From Dentipellis sp. KUC8613 (taxonomy: Eukaryota > Basidiomycota > Agaricomycetes > Russulales > Hericiaceae), in the NCBI GenBank assembly GCA_002286715.1, contig NSJX01000001.1, positions 2,195,898 through 2,259,897 on the forward strand: a DNA stretch of 64,000 nucleotides, written 5' to 3'. Of this stretch, positions 23,925 through 34,411 are shown one piece after another. The position numbers and the translations under genes are program-made. Numbering within the stretch: the stretch's first letter is position 1; every line of letters starts with the position of its first letter. Below the pieces are notes generated by a model. It was not told where the DNA came from. It saw only the letters and a program-made list of their open reading frames with translations, and did no database searches.

Positions 23925-24840
23925 ATGTCCAGGTTCGACGAAGGTTGGTATGCTTTATCCCGCCATTCTTAGAGAGGACTTGTTCATCTGATGTTACCCC
24001 GCAGGATATTACGCTCATCCCAATGACGTGAGTTACAGGCTCTTCTGTCGTAATTGTCGGCGGACAGATCACGAACAAAGAGACTGCGACCAACCTCCCC
24101 GGTGCTACACATGCGGGATGTTAGGGCATCTGCAGTTCGAGTGTGAAGATACACAATGCGCTGTCAGTCCTATATATCTCCTAATGTATAATCCTGATTT
24201 CGAACAGTGTATCGCAGAATTGTCACGAATTTGGCCATATGGTGGATCGATGTTGGAAACCCATAATATGCTATCACTGTAATGTGGAGAATCACTTTGC
24301 TCGGTGTGTATAAGTTGTAAACATGTGCAGCTGTCGGAGCCTCTTTGATGATGTACCAGAGATTGTCGTGTGTACATTCCGAATCCGGTAGAGGAAGCAA
24401 GGCAGGCGCTTGAAGAAGGTTACCCAGCCAGAGCGATATTCTGGTATACCGAAGCCATCGGTCAGATTTCGTTTGGTTCATCCTCCTCCCTGTTGACACG
24501 TTTACTAGAAACCAACCATCTCGAGAGCGTATTCTATGCAGGTCGAGCCAAGGCATATATGCTGTTGGAGAAATATGCTCTCGCGCGAAAGGACCTCGAA
24601 GATTTGATTAGTCTGGAAAGTGGGCGGGTCAGCAATAGAGCTTATATGGATCTAGCTTGGTGCAATGGTACCTTGGGCGACGTGGATAATGCGTTGTTTA
24701 TCATAGATGAGGAGGTGCTAGCGGAGGATCCGGAGAACTTGGAAGCTTGGGACCTTCGAGAAAGGGTCTCAGACTTGGCGCTGCAGCGACGACACCACGA
24801 TATATATACAGGATCGATCGGGCCTATGAGGTGGGACTAA
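23925..24840 (+). CDS. CCHC zinc-knuckle / TPR protein without J domain (copy B)
   Basis: Short paralogue of copies A and C. Exons are 23925-23943, 24005-24162, 24218-24303 and 24360-24840, giving 247 residues. Four C-x2-C-x4-H-x4-C knuckles start at residues 21, 40, 58 and 77 (CRNCRRTDHEQRDC, CYTCGMLGHLQFEC, CANCHEFGHMVDRC, CYHCNVENHFARDC). The splice at 24303/24360 falls inside the last knuckle at the same place as in copy A. The rest is one block of TPR-like helices (ARQALEEGYPARAIFWYTEA; FYAGRAKAYMLLEKYALARK). It ends where the other copies continue into more TPRs and the J domain, so it may be a truncated but open paralogue or a deliberate J-less form. All frames are open, with no internal stop. 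Confidence 0.8.
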
Positions 24841-26437
24841 AACCTAGGCAATCCCTACCAGCAAGAAAGAGAACTCTTTGACGCGTGGCGTCGATCCATC
24901 TTCTGGCTCTGGGGCACACTATCTTACCAGCCTGCGAGCTTCCCCTCATGAAGGGCGTGAACTAGCCATACACGCGTGTTGCTACCTTTGCTAGTATAGT
25001 TTCGCTCGAACGAGACAATACAGGGATCCGCTAGAGACTGACGTACAGCGTCTGACTGTTAGCTTCCAAGGATCTTCTTTGTTAGGCCGGCTTGTCCAGG
25101 TTATTCTTAGTATGGGCCCGCGTAAGTACGCCGCATACACTTAAGTACCTGGCCATGGATCTTCGCTATACTACTCACTGTTTACCAGCAATATTGCATG
25201 GATTATATCTATGCCTGATTATGTGCAATGAGTGTCTGTTCTTGTCGCATCAGTGATTCGTTCTGCTCAGGCTCGGGTTAGATATAGCCAGTGCTCGCGG
25301 CGCGTCTGCCTGGGCCAAAGCAGTGAGCGCCTCTTTCGGGCGCTTGCAACCAATTGCAACCTCCCTGCCGTGACAGTCCATATTGCTCAAGGCCTATTAC
25401 TGTATGGACAATTCTGTATGGACGACTAGTATCCTGATGTCGTCTCTTAACAAATCACTGGCGGAAGCCCCCTTCGGAGTCCAAGCCTGGCTGCATGGAC
25501 CCAATTGAACGCGTCGACCGCCACTTACACGCCTCGCCTTCTCCACTCATCACTACTACATCCCGATTCTTAGTATCAAGTGACAATTATCGTGAATCTC
25601 TATCCCCTGCACTATGGTCAAGTCACTGCACATGAAGGACATGGGCCCTTTCTCCTGCAGCCTTTATACTTGCGAGCCGGGTTTCTAGTCATATCACCTG
25701 CTGCGTTGTGTCGAGATTCATGGTGTGTCCTAGCGCTCGATGCGCATATATGCTCTACTGCTGACGAGAACCCTGAGATCTCCAGGAACCGGTCGAACGG
25801 TACACCACTTAAAAGTACTCTGCCAGCAAAGTAACGTGTCAGTGACCTCGGCGGCCATATGAAAAACGAAATTTGGAAGGTGTACTGCGCATGTCACGAG
25901 TTGGCGATTATCAGCAATCTACCGCTGGCAGACTGTAGAAACTGCGACGGTTGCCGCTCAATGGGCATTGCTCAGATGATAGTTCCGGTGAGCTAAGTAT
26001 TCTCAGAGGCTGTGGTTAGGTAACCTATCGCACACATCGCCGTTCTTCCACCCATGAACTACTGTTGAATTGAAACATTCACAGACCTGCACTCGGCCCC
26101 GGTACTCTTGTCTTTACTGACACTGCGTCCTCATCGTTGTCGTCAATTCCCGCGGTGCCTGTGCTGGACCCGAGGGTCGGCAATGCGCAGCCCGTCAAGG
26201 CAACTCTGTCTGCATATATTTTTATACACCGCCGTCTATTTCTGTTCATCTTTCATCGCGACCGGTGAACTAATAATAACGATCGTATCCCGGTGCCTGA
26301 TGGACGTGTAACATGATGCTACAAAACCTGCGTCCCCACATTCGACATCCCTCATTTGTGCTACACTCTTTCCGCGGCTTTGAAGGCCAGCAAGGAAAGC
26401 CTTCGGACTTCCCTGCTCCCCCCTTTCCTTCACCACC
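24841..26437. other. Intergenic, 1.6 kb
   Basis: Between copy B and the first GH79 gene. I looked for leftover TPR or J-domain coding downstream of copy B and found none. Short open frames are not convincing. An AT-rich stretch (ATATTTTTATACAC) occurs about 26216-26230, some 210 bases upstream of the GH79 start. Confidence 0.5.
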
Positions 26438-28784
26438 ATGCGACTTCCGGTCTTTTCTCTTCTTGCAACATGCTCTGCGGTAGCCTATGCACAGATGACC
26501 GTCTACAAGCCGAGTAATCCCCAAGTGATTTTCGGCGGCGACTCGTCATCGGACTCAGCCGGGACCGGCACTGGCACTAACACCGCGACCGCGGCGGCAG
26601 CGACGTACACAGGGGCGGCTGCCTACAACCCTACTGTCCTGCAGGCCCCAGCCGTGCCCTCTAATCCATCTCTCACAACGCAATTCAATGTGCAATTATT
26701 CAGTGGAGGGATGAACGGGTTGTCCATCAAGCTGCCTGGTGATTTCTATGGCTTCTCAGTGGAAATGTCTGTTGCAAACCACGTCCGTGCGTATCCCCGT
26801 ATGCCTCGTGAGCGTGTCGAATAATCTCATCCATCTTCGCAGTGGGCAAGAACAGGTACGGAGAGCAAGATGGGAGACGCATCGCGGATGCCCGCTGACA
26901 CAATTCTCACAGTACACTCCTTCAGGTACCTTTCCTCAATCTGATGGCCAACATCAAGGAGCGGGCGGGCAGCGTTCGCGTTCGAGTCGGTGGTAACACG
27001 CAGGAGTCGGCTGAGCTAGTGACGACCATCGCCAACGGATCCATCCTAGCCAAGGATTATGCGGCAGTGACGGGGACCACAAATACCCCCCCGCTGACGT
27101 ATACTGCAGATTTGTTGTATATGATGGGCAATATTTCTTCTCTGGCTGGCGTGCACTGGTACTTAGGTGTGTGTGTGAAAATTGTCAACCGAGGCGCGCG
27201 CTGATCTACCCAACACATGTCAGGTATTCCATTCTTCAATACCACCCCATTTTCTCTGGAGATCATGGAGACAGCGCAGCCTGTTCTGGGCGACTATCTG
27301 CTGGGGTTCCAAGCTGGAAATGAACCGGATCTTTATACGGCCCATGGACATCGTCCGAGCGTGAGTCTCAGGTTGTCCCAGTTATTCACTGCCGCTGACT
27401 TTTGCGTAGACTTATTCGCCTTTCGATTATTTCGGGGAGTTCAGCGACCTCAGCACGCAGGTCAATAACGACCAGCTCATACCCAACAAGAATACTCAGT
27501 TCATCATACCCAGCGTGTCTGGTACGTGGTCGCCCGAAGACGTATGGAATACGAACATCGTTCCGACGTTCGGAAACGACATCAACGCGTTGTCTGTTGA
27601 GCGGTGCGTTACCCTGTCTTGGAATTCTTCAGTTTACTGAATTTGTATAATCAGTTATCCCGACGACAACTGCGCCGCTCAGTTCAATACAGGTCAGCCT
27701 ATCAAACAGCCGCAAGACGTGTTTCCGAACTATTTGAACCACACGTCAGCTACAAACCTCGTTAGCTCGTACGTCAATTCGACGGGGTACGCGCAATCTG
27801 TGGGCAAGCCAATGTTGATGTTCGAGACGAACACGGCTTCTTGTGGTGGCTTCCCTGGCGTCAGTGACAGCTTCGGTGCGGCGATGTGGGCGCTCGACTG
27901 GGGCCTGACTATGGCGTTCAACAACTTTTCTGGGGCTCTTCTCCACGTTGGTGGTCAGAACGCTTTCTACAACCCCTTTACTCCCCCTCCGACGAACCAG
28001 TCGACCTTTCGCCAGTGGACCGTCGGCCCCGTGTACTACTCCACCCTGGTCATGGCAGAAATTCTCGGTCCCAGCAATGCATCCCAAGTTTTCGATCTCG
28101 GCGCCAACAACAACAATATGTTCACACCCGCGTACGCAGTCTACGAGAATGGTACCCCGACAAAGGTGGTCTTGTTCAATTTCGTCACCGACCCGTCCGG
28201 AAACACGAACCTGAGTGTTCCGATTGCTGTCGGCGGAGGTCAAACGGGCCAGCCGAACGCGACGCCCTCGTCAGTGCAGGTCAAATACCTTACTGCTGAA
28301 TCTGTGGCACAAAAGGGCAACTTCACCTGGGCGGGACAGGTAAGTGACGTTATCATTTTTAAACCGACATATACCTCATCTGTGACTGCAGACCCTTGGC
28401 AACGTGTTCCAATCCGATGGTCGTCTCGAAGGAGACCTCGATGTGCAAACCGTCCAATGCGACCAGAACGCGAATACCTGCACGGTCCAAGTACCAGCGC
28501 CCGGTGTCGCGGTGGTCTTCTTGACCTCCGATGCGCTTAACGAAGTCACGCCTGGTTCGACAGTGACGTATCCAACCACCGCCACGACGAAAACCGCGAA
28601 TACAGCTGTAGTCGACCCATCTGTCCTTGCAACGTCCAATGGACATGGAGGCCTGGAAGGCCACCTGGGCGCCACGAGTCAGGGCAGTGCAAGCGCCGCC
28701 TCTGGCATGAGGGACGCGATGTCCGGCGCGATGGCCTTCCTTGCCCTGATTGGTGGTGCATGGGTCATCGCAGCCAGGCGATGA
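26438..28784 (+). CDS. GH79 family glycosidase (beta-glucuronidase type), copy 1
   Basis: Secreted retaining glycosidase, probably removing glucuronic acid from arabinogalactan or other glycans. Seven exons: 26438-26786, 26843-26855, 26913-27166, 27224-27360, 27410-27603, 27655-28339 and 28392-28784, giving 674 residues. A signal peptide (RLPVFSLLATCSAVAYA) is followed by QMTVYKPSNPQVIFGG. The TIM barrel has RVGGNTQESAE, the acid/base glutamate in GFQAGNEPDLY (E239) and the likely nucleophile in MFETNTASCGG (E373). A beta-sandwich follows, then SNGHGGLEGHLGATS and a hydrophobic C-terminal segment ending in ARR, which suggests membrane attachment. Two full paralogues at 51-57 kb share the same exon pattern (13, 254, 137 and 685 bases). 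It interrupts the zinc-knuckle family. Substrate specificity is inferred from the family only. Confidence 0.93.
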
Positions 28785-29837
28785 TGGACTCGCAGTCGGT
28801 GCTTGTAAGTATATGGGTGTAGACTGGAAAGATGGACAAGTTGAGTATTTCAGGCCTGGTGCTTTCTCGAATATATACTGGGGCACTTAGGGACTGCTCA
28901 TAATCATACTGAAATGTTGTACCGCTGAAATTGCCTTGCCGATAGTGTGCTGGTGTAACGTGTCGACCCGTCTTTCGAAAACTCACCTTCTTTACGAGTT
29001 GTAGGTTCCAGCCGGGCAGCTCGCCCACAGTGCGGCCAGTCGGGCCGTCACCCCGGTGGTTCAGTATGAACCCCTTTGCTTCACCCTCAGCAAATATGAA
29101 CAAATCGTACCAACGCTAGTACAGACAGTCCCCGACCCAGGTCTCTCCTTAATTTGCGGGAGACTCGCTCTTCTAGGTATCATAATTGAATGGATGCAGA
29201 CAGCTTTACGGCAACGAAAGTCACTGCGGGACTGATTTCACGAGTAGAATTCTCGTTATACAACTTCAACGATATCGATATGACACTGCATCATAGGTGA
29301 GTTACTCTCGCGTTCTGAGAACATTTTCTTGACGATAGCTGGCAGATAATGGGCTCACGATCCGCATAAGGCATAATGATCGTCTTTCGGCGACTCTCAG
29401 CTTGCTTCGATGCCTTAATCAACGTCGCAGGCGCAGTCACGTTCACGGGTCGAGAGCGGTGATAGGCCGGAACCCTAGTTCGGTCTGATGACGAGTCCTT
29501 CGTGCTGTGTACACCTTCAGTTACGGAGTTCTGAAAGGACAGATGGCAACGACAACTTCACCTATTGACGCCGGATTTCCCCTCTGTCACTCAAATCAGG
29601 CACGACGCAGCCCATCCTCATCCCCGACCTTCCGAATTGTAACATGACACTCAGGGGTGATTGGGCGTAGTCAGCTGTTCAAGAAGGCGTATTGATGGCT
29701 TATCGGGGGGAGAAGGTGCTCTTATAGTGCACGATGTCGAAGCAAGCGTAGGGCCCTCCCACGTCCCTGTTTGGTCCTACTTCACGAGCAGGCAGTCCTC
29801 GAGCTTGGTACGGGAAACATCATTGCCTGTCGCTACC
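28785..29837. other. Intergenic, 1.05 kb
   Basis: Between GH79 copy 1 and zinc-knuckle copy C. No frame with family resemblance or consistent splice signals was found on either strand. Confidence 0.5.
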
Positions 29838-32116
29838 ATGGAAAGACGAGACGGCTCAGTGTTCTGCTTCAGATGCGGCAGTCGTGCGTACATTCTTTCA
29901 TGGGAATTGTTCACTCTTGGCCAAACATCCATTGATGTTACTTTCTTGTAGGCGATCATATAAGAGATTTCTGCACATCAGAGGAACTCTGTTTCAAGTG
30001 CAAGAGACCAGGTCATTGGTCTAGCTCCTGTCCTTACCCACGCAAATGTTCTCAGTGCGGGGACGTTGGCCATGAACCCCCTGCTTGTCCTCTATCACAA
30101 TGCTTCGTTAGTATCTTTCCGGCTTCTCTGGCCTTCATGTCGTAAACCAGATACTCCAGGGATGCAAGAAGTATGGGCATTGGGCCGCACAGTGTCCGCA
30201 GCGACGCAGAGAACGTGTGTATCGCTTGTGCTCTGGCGCTCAACAAACATAACTGTACTTGTAGCCAACATCACCTGCTGGAAGTGCGGGGGCGCGGGTC
30301 ACTATGCATCGTGAGTTTGGACACACCGGAGTACTCCTTGATGTACTGACTTCGATTACAGATATTGCGATTCCCAGAAACCTTCCGCAAGATCCAACGG
30401 TCTGGGCAATGCACCCAGAACGGCGTCAGGCTCTGGAAGCTCAAGTTCAAATTCGAGCCAGGACGATACAGCGGATTACCAGCAGTTGAAAGTGAAAGGG
30501 GACACGGCGTACAAATCCGGAGATTTCGAGACTGCTATACTCTATTATACTCAAGCGATCGGTAAGTGTTTCGTTCATTAGAGAATGCTGACTACCATAG
30601 GTGTAATGCTCAGGTCTTTCGCCAAAAGACCCAATATTACATGCCAATCGCGCGGCAGCATACATGGGAATCAAGCAGTTTTTGCCGGCACTCGCAGACT
30701 GTCAGACCGCTTTACAAGAACAAGCACCCACCGCAAAGCTTCTAAATCGCCTGGGCGTTTGTTACTATGGCACCGGCGATGTCACCCAGGCCTTAGCTGC
30801 CTTCCGCAGAGCACTTGTGCGGGATCCAGAGTACGACGCAGCCAAGCGCTATCGAGCGAAGACCTTGGCATTGCAAAGAAATATTGCCGACTTCGAAAGT
30901 GCACGCTCTGCAGGCCGCTGGCGCAAGGCGCAAGATGCTTGCACACTCTGCATCCGTGCCCTCCTCGATGAAGGGGGTGCAATTCCGCATGATTGGAGAT
31001 GCTGGGAAGTAGAAGTACAGATCGCGCTTGGGAACTGGGATGCTGCAAGTACTGCAGTCGAGTTTGTCTTTCCCGCTGTCGTTGTAATATACACTTACTG
31101 TTATCACCAGCAACGCAATTCAAGACCATATTAAATCCTCAATGCTGGCTATGTTGCGGGGGCTTGTCCTGTTCTTCTCGGGCAAACCTGCGCTCGCTGC
31201 TCAGCAGCTTGTTGCATCACTTGAATTGGACACGGATAACCAAAGAGCGAGGGATTACCTCGGGCGTGTCAGGAGTGTCGAAGTTCTTATGGAACGAGGA
31301 AAGGCTCACTTCTTGGACTGCCAGTACAGAAAGGCAATAGACGTTTATGACCAGATTCTTGAGGTATGTGTCAAACGAAGTAGGTGGCCTTGACCTTACC
31401 TTGGCCCACGAATTTTTGCCGTAGGTCATCGGACAAAAGAAAGAAGAGGGGGAGGGCGGGTACATGAGGGCAGCAATCCTGTCAAATAAAGCGACGGCAT
31501 ACCTGAAAGTACGAGAGCGCGCTATTGCTCCTTATGTTATTGAACTTGACCGTTCACTTCATTCAGCTCTTTCGGTTACCGGAGGCACTGTCATGCGCGA
31601 ATATCTCTTTGTCGCTGAACCCTAAATCCTTTAAGGCACTGCGCACCAGAGCGAAGATCCACAAGCAAAATCGGAATTATGATGATGCTGTGAAAGATTT
31701 AAATCGGGCCCTTCGAGAAGCAGCAACTCCCGAAGAGAGGCGCGCAATACAACAAGAGCTCCAGGAAGCGGAGTCGCTCAAACGAGGCAGCGGTGATGTT
31801 AAGGGTTATTATCGTATTTTAGGCAAGTATCAAGCGCGTTGATTTTCCTTAGGACTTCTATTAACGCTTGAGAAGGCCTTTCTCCAACGTGCTCCGAATT
31901 GGACATCAGGCAGGCGTACAGGCGAGAGTCCCGCCAGCACCATCCTGACAGACCCGTAAGTCTGTCGAGTCATACTGATCGATAAGAAGGTTCGTTTGCC
32001 TCAGCGCTGACTCGTTCTAGGGTGGCAACGAAGAGCATTTCAAGCGCGTCCTGGAAGCATACGAGGTGCTTTCGGATCCAGAACGGCGTAGGAACTACGA
32101 CCAACGTACATCATAG
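29838..32116 (+). CDS. CCHC zinc-knuckle / TPR / J-domain fusion protein (copy C)
   Basis: Second full-length member of the family. Eleven exons give 572 residues: 29838-29883, 29952-30106, 30160-30214, 30265-30310, 30362-30561, 30614-31061, 31111-31363, 31425-31508, 31567-31822, 31876-31955 and 32021-32116. Five CCHC knuckles start at residues 10, 29, 48, 66 and 90 (CFRCGSRDHIRDFC, CFKCKRPGHWSSSC, CSQCGDVGHEPPAC, CFGCKKYGHWAAQC, CWKCGGAGHYASYC). A Ser-rich linker leads into TPRs (LKVKGDTAYKSGDFETAILY; LHANRAAAYMGIKQFLPALA). The J domain is near the C-terminus with HPD intact (RQHHPDRPGG). Several splice positions match copy A. The intron at 31823-31875 starts with GC instead of GT (GCAAGT), and only this boundary keeps the J domain in frame. 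It lacks the C-terminal acidic extension of copy A. Confidence 0.87.
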
Positions 32117-32246
32117 CCGCGCTAGGCTGGTAGTTATCGCGTACGATATCGATGCAGACGTCGAAGGACACCTAGTCGCAGATATATTCCGTGTATACAT
32201 AAAAATACAAAGTATTTCATTTGTTTTCCCGTCAGCCGACTCGGAC

Positions 32247-33639
32247 TCAAGCGGGGATGGGGACCTCAGCCTGGGGGGTGAGACGGACGGCGTGCCTCCT
32301 CACGTCGTTGGCGTAGTCGGGCGTAGCGGAGTGAACCGTGACACGGTTGTCCTGCAAATCAAATCGCCGATTAATATTTATCACGAAAGTAGAAAGGGTG
32401 CAGATGGTGAACGTACCCAAACCACGACGGTGCCAGGCTCGTACGGCGCACGGACTTGGAAGTCGGCGCCCTTTGAGATGTGGTCGAAGAGGAACTTGAG
32501 GAGGTACTCGGACTCCTCGACCTTGAAACCCACGATGTGCTTCGTGAAGCCCTGGTTGACGTAGAGCGCCTTCTCGCCCGTGACGGGGTGCTGACGGACG
32601 ATGGGGTGCTGCGAGGAAATTTATTTAGCTGAGAAACAAATGCAACGGAAGAGCGCAAAGCTTACCTCAGTCTCAACCGGCTCGCGGCGGACGGGGCCGT
32701 CGCGCTTCCTCGAGTACTCAGCCTGGGGGACGGCCGAGTGCACCGCGCGCAGGCCCTCGAGGCGCTTCTTGAACTCGGGGGAGAGGCGGTTGTAGGCTTC
32801 GACCTGCGAAGCGAAGATGGTGTCGCCACCGAGCTCGGGCTGGTCCAGGATGAAGAAGAAGGTCGTGCTGGGGGGCTGCTTCTCGTAGGACTAGAAAACA
32901 TCCATTAGCGAGGGTAGTGCAAGTGACAAAAATTCGACATACGACGTCCGAGTGCCAGCTGGTGTGGTTGGCGCGGTCGCCGCCCAAGTACTCCCGGAAG
33001 CGGTTGTGGTTCGCGTCGCGGTAGACTGCGCAAAAAAATCAGTAAGCAACAGGCTTCGAAAATACTAAGCACCAAGATACGAACCGACGTGGAACTCAGG
33101 GTATCCCTTGACGTTGCCAGACGTAGGGTGCCTCTGGATGGGGCCGAAGTGGCGCGCAATCTCGATCTGGCGGTCGGGGCCGATATCCTTGAAGTCCTGG
33201 TCGCGGAACACGACGAGCTTGCGCTCGGCGGTGAGGAGCGCGAGCTCGTCGAGGCCCTCCTTGGAGAGCTGCGAGATCTGCACGCCGCGGAGCTCCGTGC
33301 CGATGTACGGGCTGAAGTTCTTGACCTTCACATCCTCCTTGAGGAGGTTTGGCTTCTTCGGGTCCGCGCGCAGGCCGGCATCGGTGTGCTCGAAGAGCTC
33401 GGTCGGGGGGAACTTCTCGTCCTTGTCGAAGTAAGGGTAGTAGAAGGGGTAAGACGGGCCCTTCTGCGAAGCGCGGAAAAGGTAAGTACGACTCAAATGA
33501 GTGGATGCATGTGGAAGCAAACACGTACATCCTCCTTGGTAGCAGCAGGCTTCTGCTCGGAGCTGAGCTTGAGCTTGGCGACGCCGTTGGTGACATCATC
33601 CGTGGTCTGGGAAACGGTCTCAGTAAGTCCGGGGGCCAT
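32247..33639 (-). CDS. TauD/TfdA-type 2-oxoglutarate/Fe(II) dioxygenase
   Basis: Non-heme iron dioxygenase of the taurine/sulfonate dioxygenase family (yeast Jlp1 type), which uses 2-oxoglutarate and O2 to hydroxylate sulfonates or related compounds. Exons are 33639-33529, 33463-33085, 33025-32943, 32890-32666, 32608-32417 and 32351-32247, giving 364 residues. The iron-binding HxD is HTSWHSD (H188, D190) and the distal histidine is in NRVTVHSATPDY (H337). The arginine expected for 2-oxoglutarate follows in RRHAVRLTP. The opening block FSPYIGTELRGVQISQLS and GGDTIFASQVEAYNRLSP are typical. A TATA-like element lies about 75 bases upstream. Actual substrate is unknown; no sulfur-assimilation genes are adjacent. 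Confidence 0.94.
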
Positions 33640-34411
33640 TGCGAGCAGCTGTGGGTATGTTGCGAGGGTAGACTGGGAGGTGTCTGAAGCACACAGACGT
33701 CCCGCGCCGCCTCTTTTTATGTTCTCCACATCCCAAGCGGTCGTCCTAGAACATGAGGAAGCGCAGCTCTGGCCGCGCGCGTGCCTTGAGCATGTCATCG
33801 CTCGAGGATATGATCAATGGCGTTTCGCCGTCTTCGGCTGGCCAAAAAGGCATATCGCAGGCGACCTATGAGGCACGATATGTTTTGCGTGAGATTGCGG
33901 AGCCCACATGATATGTTCCAAATGTCATGACGGTGCGCCTTCGCTGTACCAGCTGGCGACATCGCGCGCTTGGCTGATACGATGGCGCAACCTCACACCA
34001 GCGATAGAGGCTTCTCCCTTGCAGATTGCGCTCACCTGCAATATACAGAAAATCAGCCTAGGACGACGGGCCCGAGATAATACGGTCCTGCAAGCACCAG
34101 TCGGCCGATCGAGCGAGTGACGCTGCAGGCATTTGACGAATTGTTAGCCCTCGACGTTGAGCGAGGTGGCGGCTTGTGCCTCTGCCGAAGCGTGGGAGGT
34201 TCTTGCGCCAGCATGCTTCATCAAGGCGCTGAGAAGGAACGAAGGATAAGGGCTTAGTTCTTCAAGCGCGCGATCCCGACGGCAACCAGGTTGAGGAGAA
34301 CGGAAAAATCACATTCTGCATAGTGTCAATTACTCATACGTGAAACTTGAAGCATACCAACATGCGGACGAAGCTCTATGTCTATCCATAGGAGAAAAAA
34401 AGGAAAACCTG
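33640..34411. other. Intergenic, 0.77 kb
   Basis: Between the dioxygenase start and the F-box gene stop, both on the minus strand. It holds the dioxygenase promoter. No gene was found. Confidence 0.5.
33712..33722 (-). promoter_or_regulatory. TATA-like box of the dioxygenase gene
   Basis: ATAAAAAG read on the minus strand, about 75 bases upstream of the ATG at 33639. Confidence 0.5.
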
